NCBI GenBank assembly: GCA_947000775.1
Contig: CAMQGK010000008.1
Location: 9,574,501 to 9,638,500 of the forward strand
From: Pterois miles
Lineage: Eukaryota > Chordata > Actinopteri > Perciformes > Scorpaenidae
DNA: 64,000 nt
Direction: 5' to 3'
Under the pieces are notes generated by a model. That model ran no database searches. It worked only from the letters and a program-made list of their open reading frames with translations, and had not been told where the DNA came from. Of the stretch, positions 36,323 through 49,029 are shown piece after piece. Positions within the stretch are counted from its first letter, which is position 1. Every line of letters starts with the position of its first letter. The position numbers were made by a program, and so were the translations under genes.

Positions 36323-36850
36323 AGGTATGGTCACCAGACATCCCAGTTTGTTTAGGATTGTCCCGTTTCAAGCTGGGTGTCCTGACGCCGACAAAGTCAC
36401 TACCAATTTGTCAGTTTTCACCACAATTAAAGGAATAATAATAATATACTTTTTTCAGAGCTTCCATAGATGTTTATCATGTTCTGTCCCAGTATTATTA
36501 CCAAACCCAACATAAAAACATAATGCACCACACATCTAAATTCATCACTGATTTATCTGTATGTGCGTCAATCAGTGTGTCAAGGCTGTTGCTATGATGA
36601 TGGCAACTTTTTCCCGACAGAACCAGTCCGTACACTAATGGTTAGCTGTCATGACAACAAGAAAGGCAGTCTTTTCTAAAGAGCACCAGGAGGTTTACAC
36701 CTTCCTTTGTAAAGTACCCAGCAACAAAAATGCCCTGTTCTGCACAAACTACAAAACTATATTTTTGGTCGCACATGGTGGAAATGCTGGTATCAAAGAT
36801 CATATTAAAACGGACATATAGCAATATACAATAGCAGGCCTATGGTGCGT
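36323..36850 (+). mobile_element. hAT-like transposon remnant, 5' part
   Basis: Begins GGTATGGTCACCAGACATCC, AGTTTGTTTAGGATTGTCCC, the terminal sequence of a hAT group ('tgaccagacgtcccg...gtcccg'). About 330 bp in, an ATG opens a transposase-like N-terminus (see 36651-36821). No matching right terminus is found downstream; another repeat begins at about 36898, so the element is 3'-truncated. Confidence 0.65.
36651..36821 (+). pseudogene. hAT transposase N-terminal zinc finger, broken
   Basis: From ATG at 36651 the frame reads MTTRKAVFSKEHQEVYTFLC, then KVPSNKNALFCTNYKT and IFLVAHGGNAGIKDHIKTDI before a TAG stop at 36819-36821 (56 residues). The block FC-x2-x-KT-F-VAHGG-x5-H is the ZBED-type finger of hAT transposases. 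The second cysteine of the CxxC pair is Tyr here (FCTNYK), a one-base TGC-to-TAC change, and the final histidine is lost at the stop. The remainder of the transposase is absent. Neighbouring terminal sequence at 36330 supports the assignment. Non-functional fossil. Confidence 0.7.
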
Positions 36851-36897
36851 ACATAAGCGCATACAAGAATGTGCAGTGCACCAAGTTTTGGACAAAA

Positions 36898-37100
36898 AAA
36901 AATTGTTGACATGAAGATGGTGCTAAAAGGAAAAGTCAGGAGATCACCAAAGTCATTGAGATTCATCCTGTGGGGACCATAAATGTCTGAATAAAATGTC
37001 ACGTCCATCCCAACAATGTGGACCAAAGTGGTCCAACCAACCAACCGACCGACCGACTGGCCGACTGGCAGGGGGACATTGCTTTCCATGGAGCTATACC
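36898..37100 (+). repeat. Dispersed fish repeat with CCAA/CCGA tract
   Basis: GATGGTGCTAAAAGGAAAAG, TCAGGAGATCACCAAAGTCA, TTGAGATTCATCCTGTGGGG, ACCATAAATGTCTGAATAAA and GGACCAAAGTGGTCCAACC lead into (CCAA)3(CCGA)3 and a duplicated CCGACTGG (37032-37068), then ACATTGCTTTCCATGGAGC. From memory the whole order, including the CCGA tetramers, is typical of a very abundant percomorph repeat. It abuts the hAT remnant. Confidence 0.68.
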
Positions 37101-39187
37101 ACTACAGTACCAGGGATAAAAACATCACAATTCTAACAGCTCATCATTTGAGTTGACTGTTAGACACTGTAAGAGACAGAAATGCTGGCACTGAAGCGAG
37201 CTGCCATTTGTAGTGACGGGCCCTCACAAAGGTCTCCCGCCGTGTGTCAACAAACATGCTGTCTCATGAAGATGACAAGGCCCCCATCAAACACACCCGC
37301 TCACAAAGGGATCTTTGGGATGCTGACAATGTTGGCCTTTGATTGAATGGGCATGGGTGCTTCAAAAGTCCTTCCAACACACACCCGCACTGGACCCCGA
37401 GCCCCAGCTCGTTGCCATGACGCTAAAAATACAAACCAAACAATGCCCAACAAGAGGGCCATCATAGACATTGACTCGAATTAAAACCAAATAAAAATGT
37501 ACTTAATGAACTCTTATTAAAATGAATGTGATAGAGGACAGAGGAGGTGCAGGGGCTGTGGAGAAAATGCTGCATGAGGAAGCTAAGGCAATGAAAGTGA
37601 AGATGCAGGAGAGAGGCAAAAGAACATGAAACAAGAAAACAGTTCACTTGCAGTTTTGCTGTTTAATTTCAACCTCTATTAACTACAAGCTAATGGGAGA
37701 TGCAATCTTGAAGTCTAAAATCACAAAAGGTTTGCTTCTTGGTCCACCAAGTTTATTTCCCACAAAAAGTTATTAGTTTTCACATATCCTGGGTCAATAT
37801 GGCAGTGTGCAGGCAGACTGTGTGTTCACCTGGCAACTCCATTACTCTCCATGTTCAATAAACCTCTCGACACATCTTTTGAGAAAGCAGCAGCTACTGG
37901 AGTGTTCGGTAAAGACCCAATTCAGCAAGCACCTACACAAGAGGAACAACGAATCAGCACGCACTGTCCAAACTATTAAACGATGTAGAAAGAAATGCAT
38001 GGGTTTTTGAATTTCCCAAATCCCTTGGGCGCCTTTAAAGATATATTCTATTCAAAACACTCTCCATCATGGTTTATATTTGATTTTGCATACACACATT
38101 TTCCAGCATTTTATGGGGCATCTCTTTCCAGGGGCGGAGTACCTTTGATTTGTGGCTTTCCTAACCTAGGCATAGTATCAATGCTTAGCTCCCCTCTGTC
38201 AAGACTTTTTGCTGCAGCTGAACATCAGGGTTGTGCCAGAGACACAATACACTCCTCAGGGCTTGGGCTTGAGCTCACTGTTGGCAGGGATTTGGTTTTG
38301 GACACTTTAACCTGCCAGCAAATCTGGGTGGGCAGCTGGTAGTAACCTGAGCTCCATCTGATCAACGCCAAGTTCTAACTCTGTGCTGTCCCTGGGGCAC
38401 TATTTCTAACCTTACAGCCTGGTGCCCGACCTTACCACGACTGTCTACGCTTTAAAATGCCACACAAAGACCGCATTGAGTACCTCATGAAAATGTGATA
38501 CTAGAATGTATTTCTCTTTGAATTTAGAACAACCAGCACTTTCTGGAGTTGCTCCAGTGTTTCCAGATAAAATATGTTTATTAGGCGCTTTGCATGATCA
38601 GGAACTATATGTAGTGGTATTTGAAAAACAGTGTAATATCTAAGTTTTGCTGGTAAAAAAAACCCCAAAACATTTATGCTTAAAAGAATTAAAGTCCACT
38701 GTGCTCCTGCGCATTTCACAGCAGCATTCGCTTTGTCTCTTGGCTCATGAAACCCAAAGACATTTAATGAAAATGGGCAGGTTATTCTCGCATCACTCTT
38801 GAATGATGAAACACTGTCTACCTACGTTAGATTTTCTTTCTTGGCCAAGATTGAAAGAGGAGTGGAAGAGTGAGCTGATCCAGCTCCCATTTAGGCATTT
38901 CCTTAAAAAGTAAGACTTAAGCCCTCACTCAGACTGTATTTTCTATGTGAAAACTGCTGTCTAAGTGAGATAGTATTTAAAGTATGTTAATTTTGATGTT
39001 GAAAAGTGTCTAATTCAACCTATAAAACTGTGCCAAATTATAGCAGCTTTCAATATACAGCACTAAAAAGCCTGTCGATCAAATTTGCTACGGCTGCATT
39101 AGCAGATATGACAAAGACTGGAAAACACCTAGAAACTTAAAGCAAAACTTTGACATTTTGGCAGATAGGCATATTTGCTGTCTTGTC
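37101..39187. other. Non-coding stretch, no gene seen
   Basis: No exon recognised. The last part (39130-39187, AACTTTGACATTTTGGCAGATAGGC) is a truncated terminus of the repeat seen at 18060-18307, cut by the next element. Confidence 0.45.
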
Positions 39188-39502
39188 AACTAACAATTAC
39201 TTTCACTGTTGATAAATCTGTCAATTATTTCTTGATTAATGAATTAGTTGTTTGGTCTATGAAATGTAAAAAAAAAAAAAAAAAAATTTCCCAAAGCCCA
39301 AGATGATGTCCTCAAATGTCTTGATTTGTCCACAATTCAAAGATATTCAGTTTACTGTCATAGAGGAGTAAAGAAACCTGAAAATATTCACATTTAAAAA
39401 GTTGGAATCAAAGAATTATGACTTAAAAAAAAAAACAACTAGACAAAGATAATAAAAATAGCTGCTGATTAATCAATTAATCAATTAATCATTGCAGATC
39501 TA
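39188..39502 (+). mobile_element. GCTGCAACTAA-family element
   Basis: CAACTAACAATTACTTTCAC, TGATTAATGAATTAGTTGTT, TGGTCTATGAAATGTAAAAA, a 20-A tract (about 39267-39286), TTTCCCAAAGCCCAAGATGA, TGTCCTCAAATGTCTTGATT, CAATTCAAAGATATTCAGTT, AGAGGAGTAAAGAAACCTGA and a right end with three AATCAATT-like units and ATTGCAGATCTAG. Clear member of the family at 32932, better preserved on the right. It interrupts a remnant of another repeat on its left. Confidence 0.8.
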
Positions 39503-42500
39503 GCCAACAGTTAAATGATAAGATTCACAGCCTGGTTCTGTCCAACAACAATAGTACAACAATAATAATATCGAGAATATGCTCACAAATAAACCTGTTC
39601 AAAGCCACAACTTTTATACAGATAAAACAAACAGAATATCATGTGGTATTTTATTAACCTTAGACGTGCTGGTAGACAGTTTACCGTCTCATATATAACG
39701 GACAGACGGACAACACCTGTACGCAATTGATCTTTTCATTCACTTCGGCGTAAAAGCTAATAAGTGTAATTCCCAAATGTTGACTTATTCTTTTGAATAT
39801 CACACACAAATCTAAACCCTCAAATGTAAACCCTCAACTTATTTGTCTTTCAGCTAATGTGTTTTGTTAAAATAAAGAAACCAAGAGGTTGTATGTGCTA
39901 TATAGATTCAGCACTGGCTGGCAGCAGCGTACAGTATGAGGTAGTGTTCTGAGAAAGGGTGGAGGTATTCAAGGGTGCAATGTAGTCATAGACACAGCGG
40001 GCACTTTCTCTCCAGTTGCCTTTGGTATACAACTTTAAATCCAAGCACAACACCAAGCTGGTTCAAGAGTCAGAGCGTAGCTTTGTCCCGTCTCGGAGCA
40101 CCAGTGTTTGCAGACAGGGCTGACTAATACCATCGGCGTCGATCTTATGTCATGATGACGAAAGGCTGAGACTTTGTTTATAACCAACCGGCCAGATTGA
40201 TCTGACTGTGTTTACAATGTGCTTAGGGCTCCATAAGGAAAAATGTAAAACCCACCCAAACATGCTATGCTTAACCTAAGGATTTTACGGTAGGATATAA
40301 ACTGGACCAGAATAAGGACATGCATTTCTCTGGTTCAAAGTTGACAGCATTCTCTTGTATTGGTGATATACTGTACATTTGTTGGGTCTCAAGCCAAGGT
40401 GTAAACAAGCACTTATCATTTTTATTTGGGGGATTAAGCACACGTGCATTATCCTTTTAAACCACAGGTCATATACCTGCCAAGCAACTGTCAACAGCTG
40501 CAAGGTGTTGTAAACTGCCAGGAGATTGATTTGGCAGTAGTGCACAGTTCAGACACCGAACCAGATTTCAATTATTAGTGCACCATGTTAAGTAACTGAC
40601 TGCTGCTGTGGAGAGTGCAGCTGTTAAGTGCATGTAAATAAAACAATATCATTGGCATAGGCGTGCGCCCATGGGAAAATCATACTGTGATCCATAATGT
40701 GAATCATTCTGTGCCCGTTTTAGGAGCATAGTAATATTGTTAAGTAAAGATTATTAAAGGAACAGACACAATGTCAAAGAGTATGAATATGAGCTGATAT
40801 AACTACAAATATTAAATAAAACATTTAACAGGCATTTTTTCCTTTAAAATATATCATTTCTGTCTATATAAAATGCATACACTGAGCACCTCACCTTCAG
40901 CATAATTGTCAAATTAACAGCCAAAATAAACAGATCACAGTTTAACTTGGATGACCCACTGATCGTGTGAAATGTTATGAAATATTGGGCTGTAATTCAT
41001 ACTGGACACTCGCAGACATGACTGTGGGTTTGCTAAAAAAAGGAAAGGTACGCAGCTACTGTTATGGCTCTTGTGTTCACAGCTGTCCATGCCTTGTTGG
41101 CAGACATTGACCTGTCCTCCCCTGTCTGAAAACTTAACAGGAGCTTCTCCGTACGTCTTTCTGAGGTTTAAAACTCATAATTGACAAATGTTAGTGCTAC
41201 AAGACATGCAACTAAATTACTGACAACAATAGTGTCAGCCTTGTAAATGTTCAGGTTATTCAAACAGGCCTACTAATGAGAAAGAAAAAAACTTGTATAT
41301 TCATGAATCTTGTAAAACCAAAATCTGCCATGTAGTGTTTTACTAACTAGACAGGTAACCTTCCTGCCAAAATAAATCAATGACTACCCTCATTAAACAT
41401 AACCCATCTGCCTGCTTTGAAGGCATCTGAAAACTTAAAGTAGGTGCATACTCGCTGTACCTTTTCGTAAAACTGCTTCTTTAAACACCTTTGAGGTTAT
41501 TTCCTAATCCTCACAGCCAAAATGCTTTGTTTCTATTCTGTGTGTGAAACTGAATGTGAGGAATCTAACTATGTATGTCACAAGCTTCCTAAAAGGTGTT
41601 TTTTCACAGTCGGATGAAGATACCTACATTGCTGAGGGAAATTTGGTGGGCAAGACAACCACAACTACGGGGGATTTCGGCATTGAGCCCAGTTGTTGTG
41701 GACTTTGGAGGGAGCTAAAGTGGGAACAGGTGCATGGCACTTGGACGCCTGCTGGACTGTGTGCAATTGAGAGCCCGCTTTAAGCTAAATACAACAAAAA
41801 GTATATGAGAGGCTAACTTCATGGAGGTGTGAGATGATGCCGAGATAAACAATTACTCTGCATGTGTTCAACTCATCAATCATCCTGATACATTTGGGAT
41901 TTGAGCGAAAAGAGGATATCAGCTGCTAGCTTGAGTGTTGATCCTCAAATTCCAATAGCAGGTGTTGCTGAATGGCTCAGTATCCAGGGTTTTGTGGGTT
42001 CTTCACCACATGACATGTCCCCACACGGAAATGACCATGTTGTATGCATGTACAGCTGTTGCAAGTGGGGATGGATACAGAAATACCCATGCTTAACCTA
42101 GGGTACCAGTGTAGACAGGTTTTCTCATTGATCTGTCCCATTATCACCAATATTCCCTGCTGGCATCTATTGCAGAGGATGGATTTGCACAAAGTCGGCC
42201 TCTAGGGATCATGCATATAATCGACATAGCTATTATAGACCTAGACGCTTTGATACATTACTCTCTTTCCGGTTAGTCTGTCCAGTTAGCCTGGTGCTAG
42301 TAACAAGAACCTGATTAGTGCATACCGGAGTTACAGTCGTGTTCTCAGCGCTAAGCTACACACCATGAGTAAGCCCATTTACATGTTCCTAAAACTCTAG
42401 TATTACACTTCACTACATCAGATGCATAAAGCAGCTGCCTCACTGCAAAGTCTAACATGGGCCATATAGTCGGAGGGAAGCTGAAGACTCTGGGGTTTGA

Positions 42501-44126
42501 GTGTGTGGGTTCAGCGAACAAAAGAAGTATTGATTACACCACGCTGGGTTGTTTCTCCCCGAAGGTTGCTAATAGTTCCCACATTGTAAACATTTCAACA
42601 CGACTTCATTCGAGGGGATGTTTCCCAGAAGAAGGGGCAACCATTGGCACCCATCAATCCCGTGGTACAAGAGTGTGTTTTGGTCTGACGGCGCTGGTAA
42701 CTTAAGAGCGAGAGAAAGAGGATGGAGGGGGAGAGGATGGACTGCCGAGGAGGAAGAGAGTCTATGTCCCTGCAGCTACAGGGCACTGCACATGAACTGG
42801 TTCCCCAAGATTTACTAACTGTGTTGGAGGCCAAGGTTTGTACCACATACAGAAAAGAAAATATGCTCAAAAAAGGCAAACGTTCTATTTTGGTTTTGGG
42901 CAAAAAACTAAATAACACTTCATCTTCTATATAACCTATGACACTTATGTCTCTTGGCGTTTCTTGACGGAAACAGAAACACTGGCATCTTGTGGTAGTT
43001 TGCTTATTTAAAGGCCATTTGGAGAAACTATATATTGTGTGCAGCAGCCAGAACAATTCAAAATGCACGAAGAGCGAGTCGGTTTATTCAACACAGTCAG
43101 AAAGGTACACATTTGACATTGGTGTTTATTGAAATTACCTGGTGTGGAAAGTTGACCGGGGTTGTTTTCAGGATGTAAAGCCAGCTGGAGACTAATGTCC
43201 TACCGCACTATGTGACCTCACCAACACTCCAAGAAATGTAAAGGTTGGATTGTTGGGTATGCATCTCTTTCATCAAACCTTTTTTTGGAGCAGTGACTAT
43301 AGCATGTGGGCTCTTGTTTAACAAGCACAGCAATTGTATAACTATCTGTTTTATATTGTACAGTGCAAATGCATCTTCTGTACAGCGTATTACAATGCAG
43401 AGACTGTGAATAGTATTGTTAAGATTTCTTTCAGCACGTCTCTCTGGGGCTTAAGTGTCGCAACAGATGTTACTATTTTAGTCTCAAGTGTTGTTCTGCT
43501 GCCTGCCTGACAATTCTGACGAGAGCTCCCTAAGGTCAAAGGCCTTGTCCGCTCTGAGGGCACCAGACTATAAACAAGTGAGTAGCCATTTCCCAACTTC
43601 CCCTTCTGTTTGTCAGCGCTGACGTCAGAGTGTGGGCATCTGTGGCATTTCCAAGAGAGTATTTGGAAAGGTGGCGATTGATAGATGAGCTTGGGGAGTC
43701 ATCAAACGTGGCTTGGGCCATCTGTCTCTGAGCCTTGCCTGTGCCAGACAGCAGAGTCTGCCTGTCTGCGTGCCCACCCGCCCGCCTGCATGTCCAAGCT
43801 TTGGCAAATCTTGTCAATGCTGAGTGGCTGACGTGATGGCACGGTGTTGTATACAAGTGTGTGGTGACCAAAGGTCAGTGCAACCTGGAGCTCAGCCATC
43901 AGCCTACATTCACCATTCATTGTCAGCAATTAAACAACTTTACTGGTTAAAACACACTTAATTAATCAATATTGACAGAATAACCAATATAAATGCTACA
44001 ATCACTGATAGGTGTCAGGTTTTAATCAGTTTTGGGAGTAACAGCATTTTAGGGTAAATCAGCAGTTCTATCTTTCATTTAATCTTTCACTTCACCTGCA
44101 ATAAAAGCCCTGTTCTTACTTTTGGA
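39503..44126. other. Long non-coding stretch with conserved-element-like block
   Basis: No exon, SINE or MITE terminus recognised. A 157-codon minus-strand frame (42595-43068) has no domain and is judged chance. The 43560-43810 block is GC-richer and contains a palindromic CRE-like TGACGTCA at 43620-43627; it has the look of a conserved non-coding element, untested. Confidence 0.4.
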
Positions 44127-44452
44127 GTGTCATTTGTACACTATATAGCCTGTATTGACTGCAGTGTAAACGTATCCACATAAATATACTACGCTCAGAG
44201 TTAGTGAGGTAAAATATAAACTGAGAAAGACTGCTTATGGTGGGTGGAAGGGGAGGTGAATGGGTCCAACAAACACAGGACTGTGTTTTACTTAGTTTAC
44301 ATACTAATCTTAAGTCCAACTATGATACTTTTCCTAAACCTTTTGTTGTCTAAACCCATACAAATAACACGCCTAAAATGACTTCTCATAACACGTGGAA
44401 TGTCGTTGTAATGTCGTGCTATTTATATGCCTTCCCATGAGATTGTGTTGTT
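44127..44452 (+). mobile_element. CTAAACCTAA MITE family, plus orientation
   Basis: GTCATTTGTACACTATATAG, CCTGTATTGACTGCAGTGTA, GACTGCTTATGGTGGGTGGA, GGGGAGGTGAATGGGTCCAA, CAAACACAGGACTGTG, then TACTTTTCCTAAACCTTTTG and TTATATGCCTTCCCATGAGA. Aligns collinearly with 60346-60832 and with the reverse complement of 20595-20945. Shorter interior than the 60-kb copy. Confidence 0.78.
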
Positions 44453-45647
44453 CAAACAGAAAGAGATGACCCACAGAACTATAAGTAGTACTCTGACCTC
44501 TGATTGACTATTTGACTTCATTTGTCAGCCCTGGTTGAGCATACAGAGCATCCATAAAAAAAATCTACATTTAGGGATCAGTACTCTGTTTTGTGTCCAA
44601 TTTACAATAGCTGCCAAAACTCACAAGCCACTTCCACAAACCTGGTTATTAATCGCTCCATGCTGTTTCATGATGGTGAAATAAAACACCCAGACAGTAT
44701 CCTGTAGCCAGTGGAGTAGAACCTCCAAGGATATGGAGATTCATTTCTTGGTTTTGGGGTGGTAAAAAAAAAATTAGCATGACATGAAAATCATTTGAAA
44801 AATCCTTAAGAAAAAACATAACATGATCCTGCAAGATTAGGACAGGAACAAGTTTAGCCAGTGCAAAAGTTGAGGTGGCACAGAAGTACTAATTGAGGCA
44901 GTCAGGCATTGCCAAAGCCACTTTGATATGGACCTCTGCACAGCTGCAACGCGAGTGGACTGTCAAAACGTCCTGAGCGAGCACAGGCATGATTGTTTGA
45001 GTGGAAGATGGACTAGAATATCTACACAGGATAGACTGAGGATTAAATTCTCCAAGGTGTTATATAAACTTCAATCTCTTGTTTCACAGGGACACAAATA
45101 AAAAGTGCTACACACACCCCCGGTTGTTGGTTTTCAATGCTTCTGAGCAGAGGGGGTGCATTGAGCATGCTTAGACACAAATAGGTGATGAGTCATTATT
45201 GGATTTTACAGCATGTATTGGGCTTGACTGATGATACAATAACAAGCAAAGCAGGACAAATGGAGGAACCACGCCATGCTGAAACATGGGCAATATTATG
45301 CACAATATGGTAGCCATATCCAATTGACACCCCTCGAGGGTAAACGCAGACAAAGAACAGAAGGAACACACGAGCCAGGCTTTTCGGCTCCCCCCTCCCT
45401 CTGTCATCTGTTTTGTGTTTCGCCGGCGCTGTCTTGGCTAAACAGCAGCAGCCGCGACAGGCCTTGCGGCAGAGCTCCAACACTCACCTTCTCTAATCCC
45501 CCCAGCACAGCCACCCTGGAAGTGCCGCAGACAGGCACCTGTCTGAGGGGATTCATGCAGTCTCGTCCATACGTTAGACCCCCAATAAGCCCTCATTACG
45601 CATAGATACAATCTCTGAATGTGGGAGTATTTCTGTAATAGTTCTAT
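44453..45647. other. Non-coding stretch, no gene seen
   Basis: 45380-45500 is GC-rich with overlapping chance frames. No exon or repeat terminus recognised. Confidence 0.45.
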
Positions 45648-45860
45648 TAATTATGGCTGCGTTGATTTGCTTTGTTGCGTGATTAATCACTCCTTCTTCT
45701 TCTTTGAATAATTGGTTAATTTAGTCTAGAAAATAATCGAAAAATAGCCAAAACCCCCAAAAATATTACATTTACAGTGATATAATTCAGAACAACGATG
45801 AAAATCCTAATATCTTTGAAGCTGGAATAAGAGATAATTTGGTATTTGTTCTTAATACAT
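45648..45860 (+). repeat. GCTGCAACTAA-family element, degraded
   Basis: GGCTGCGTTGATTTGCTTTG, GTGATTAATCACTCCTTC, TGAATAATTGGTTAATTTAG, AATAATCGAAAAATAGCC, TACATTTACAGTGATATAAT and ATATCTTTGAAGCTGGAATA follow the family's usual order but are strongly diverged. No terminal symmetry is left. Confidence 0.55.
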
Positions 45861-46904
45861 AACTTAAAGATGGCCTGTGGAGTTATTGACCACCAGTTGC
45901 ACTATGAAGCATCCCAAAGACTGTAAATATAGATGGACGATTCATCTCCACTGTACACTGTGAGGTTTTGATGAGATTTGCCAGAATGTGCGCAGTAGAG
46001 ATAGGGGGACGAGAGCCGCGTTATCAAAGTCCAGCCCACACACCTTCCCAAGCCAATCATGTGCCACACCGCACTATGGCCACACCGAGAGCCACCAGCT
46101 GCTAAGTTAGCACCACAGTAGCTGTTAGGGTTATGGTTAGAGCTGGCTAGAAAGACAGCAACCAACCATAATATCTCTAGAACCACTTTGACGAAACAAA
46201 CTGACACGGTTGTGGAAAGTTAAAGTTAAATCTCCTCTGTTGTACAATTTCTGAGTCTCTGGCTGCACTGTTTGTGTTTGTTAGACTTAGTATGAAACAC
46301 TGAATGCAAACATTACTTGTGACTTTACAAGAAAACGCCACAAGCGGACATTTATGCAATCAATAGCTTATCAAAAAAACTAATAAAATGAAATGTCAGC
46401 ACCACTCTGATACGTCCACATGAACAATTTTAGTTGACAAGAGAGTCAATGCACTTTCTCAAGCCCTGATAATTATAGTATCAATACATGCCTTGACTTT
46501 TGAAGACAACTTTTTACAGTGGGACTACATTCCAAGTACGAGCCATGGGCTTGTGTCAGCTTAGTGGACATCTAGCTCTACCACCATGTAATTTTAAGGA
46601 AAAGGTGTTGATCCTCCATCTTGGCAGCCATATAGATAACTGGACAAGTGCCACGCTAATCCTCCATTTAATGATTGCTAAAGTTTGTCCTTCTCTCCAG
46701 AGAGATCTAGTATTCTTTTTGCTGACCCAACAGACCAAAATTAAAATGGGATACTTAAATTAACTGTAAGCCTATAAAATAATACCTGCTTGATAAAATT
46801 TAAGTGCCTGACAAACCTTATCTCATCTATATCAGGAAATTACACACTGTGTAGTCATGGATAAAAGGTGTTCAAATTTGGATATGGACCATAAACAGCA
46901 TATA
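45861..46904. other. Non-coding stretch, no gene seen
   Basis: 45915-46230 contains AAGACTGTAAATATAGATGG, which faintly resembles the repeat start at 16075, but the following sequence does not match, so no repeat is called. No exon recognised. Confidence 0.4.
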
Positions 46905-47292
46905 AATATAAGGGGACCTAGTTTTTTTGTGCATAAAAAAGGTCTGCAAAGTTACAAAGCCCAAAGTCCACACCAAAGGGAGCTACTCTCCCTCACAGAA
47001 ACACTGCTCATGAACTGCCTGAAATCATGCTTTTTCTCCTGTTATATATGGTGATGTCACCGAATATCACATTTGCATAACAGCTAACTTGGCAGAAGCT
47101 AGTTAGAGCGGAGCTGGAGCAGAATCTGAAGGGTTTGGTTCGGTTAACCAATCACAACAGAGAAGTTGAGGTGCTGCAGCACAGCTGGTATGAAAAATAG
47201 CTTTTTTGAACAGTAAAGCATGTAAACATGTTCTAGTAGAAACCCAAAATACAACTATGCACCTGAAAATAAGTATAATAGGTGCTTTTTAA
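46905..47292 (-). mobile_element. TTAA-type MITE family, copy 3 (minus orientation)
   Basis: Left end AAGGGGACCTAGTTTTTTTG and right end AGTATAATAGGTGCTTTTTA-AC are inverted copies of the family terminus; the right end closes in TTAA. Interior: AAAGCCCAAAGTCCACACCA, GGGAGCTACTCTCCCTCACA, GAAACACTGCTCATGAACTG, GGTGATGTCACCG, octamer ATTTGCAT (47071-47078), GAGGTGCTGCAGCACAGCTG. Together with copies 1, 2 and 4 it shows the complete element at about 390-430 bp. Confidence 0.82.
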
Positions 47293-48704
47293 CTTAATTA
47301 TAGCATAAAAACAACAGCTACTACAAATGTGGTTTAGTTCAATGCCTTCATATTCAAGCTTGAGTGAAGGAGCTCAATGAAAAGAAGCAGACTTTTTCAA
47401 CACTTCCAGCTTAGTAATATAAAATAAAAATCTGTGAACCACAGCTTGAAGCCTCATAACCATCAGCCATTCCTTAAAGGAAGCTTCTGGCTCGCTATTA
47501 TTTCAAAAAGTGTCATTTCTTTCCTGAACAGAGCCTCTGTTGTTTTCAGCGACATTGCATGGTGCTCCGCATTCACTTAATGAAGCATGCTGACTTCCTT
47601 ACTCCCCAGTGTGCCTGCACGGCCTCTCGGAAGACTGTGGAGTGTGAGGAGGAAGGAAGGAGGCTATAAAAGGACACTAAAAGAGACTGCAACTGCAGGA
47701 GAGTCGGGCAAGCGGTGCCCTGCTCGGCTTGTTTACCGCCATCTCCCCGCTAATGTGGAGCCTTAAATGATCAAGTGTGGTTGATTTGCTTCGCATGCAA
47801 GAAGGTGTGTGAAAACCAATGTGGGACAAATTTTAAACTGGACCTCGCTGTGTCTCACCAAGTGTTAACCAAAGCCTGTGACACATGTGGTTTTGTTCAC
47901 AATTGTACAACTGAGTAATGGCTTTCGAGAGCCTGTTTACTTTAGGAATCTGAGCTCTGCTACATTTTCCAACATACTCTAATCTTTTATCCCTTATGTG
48001 TAATCCTTTCTTACTGGTGTCTCTTTGCCTTTCTGGAGGCGTATTACCAACCAATCTGCGCCTCTTTTAGTAAATTTACAGAAACTCCCTCAGTGCAACT
48101 GAGGTTGTGTAAACCAAAAAAATAATCCACTGCGATGGTGTGTGATAGAGTCAAGACACGGCCTTGTCTCGGAGCCCCGTGAGAGGATGGTTTCAATGAG
48201 CAGACAGGAGCACGAGCAGCGGACCACATGAGAGAAGCAGTGATGGAAACCCCCTTTGCACACACTGCAAATCAAAGCAAAGACATGTAAGTGTTTTTCC
48301 ACACACTTTCAAGACGGGGAGGGATGGTTCCAGACACCAGTGCAGTCTGGTCTCCGGTCAGTGTCTTGAAATTAAAAAGTGAGAAGTGTGATTTCTCACA
48401 GGAAACAGGTCAAGAAAAGAGGTGCTGTAAACAGAGCACTGCCATTGAAAGATATTCCTATAAGATTAAATATAGACTGACAGATGATTGAAGATAGACA
48501 AGAAGACTAGAAGTTTTATTTAAAAGAAGATGTAACAACTTAAACGAGCCTAAAAGGATCATTCTGATTTATCTCAAAGTTTTGCCATTCATTTCTATCA
48601 GTTGTGATGAAATTAGCTTGTAACTGCTAAAACATGAGAGCCTGCAACATCACTATAATGCCAGACAGGGTAAAAAAGAGGCAAGAAGCTGCACCCAACT
48701 GGAC
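47293..48704. other. Non-coding stretch, no gene seen
   Basis: 47590-47780 is GC-richer and repeat-free. No exon, transposase or repeat terminus recognised. Confidence 0.45.
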
Positions 48705-49029
48705 TGTTATCAGGCCTTTAAATGTGCATTATTGCCTGTTATAAGCATCATAGGTGTGGGTCAGTAGGGGCCTACTACGCTTAATATGTTGTAAACACTT
48801 TCAAACACATTGTAAAGCTGTATGAAACATTACATTTTGAACACAAACAAAACCACTTCTTTAGGTTTAGGCAACAAAACCACTTACTTACCTCACGTCC
48901 ACTTTTATTCATCATAATTACTAGTTGTTAGATGGCGCTAACCTACCAGTGGGTGCAGCAGGGCCCTATTGACCCACATCTATGGTGCTGATAACCGCTG
49001 ATAATGCCTATTTAATGGCCTGATAACTG
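48705..49029. mobile_element. MITE with long terminal inverted repeats, second copy
   Basis: Left arm starts TGTTATCAGGCCTTTAAATG and includes CATAGGTGTGGGTCAGTAGG; right arm ends TTTAATGGCCTGATAACT and includes GACCCACATCTATGGTGCTG. The arms pair over about 65 bp at roughly 80 percent identity. The interior contains CTTCTTTAGGTTTAGGCAAC, the reverse complement of the CTAAACCTAA core found in the copy at 4341-4775. 325 bp, non-coding, no clear target duplication. Confidence 0.8.

Noticed and set aside
42595..43068. 157-codon minus-strand open frame
   Set aside because: Low-complexity serine-rich translation with no family resemblance; overlapped by plus-strand frames of similar quality.
43620..43627. 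TGACGTCA as a CREB-bound promoter element
   Set aside because: A lone 8-bp site with no TATA, CpG island or transcript evidence; mentioned only as part of a conserved-looking block.
45915..46230. Second copy of the AGACTGTATATAAGAAGTG repeat
   Set aside because: Only the first about 20 bp resemble it; the downstream order does not match.
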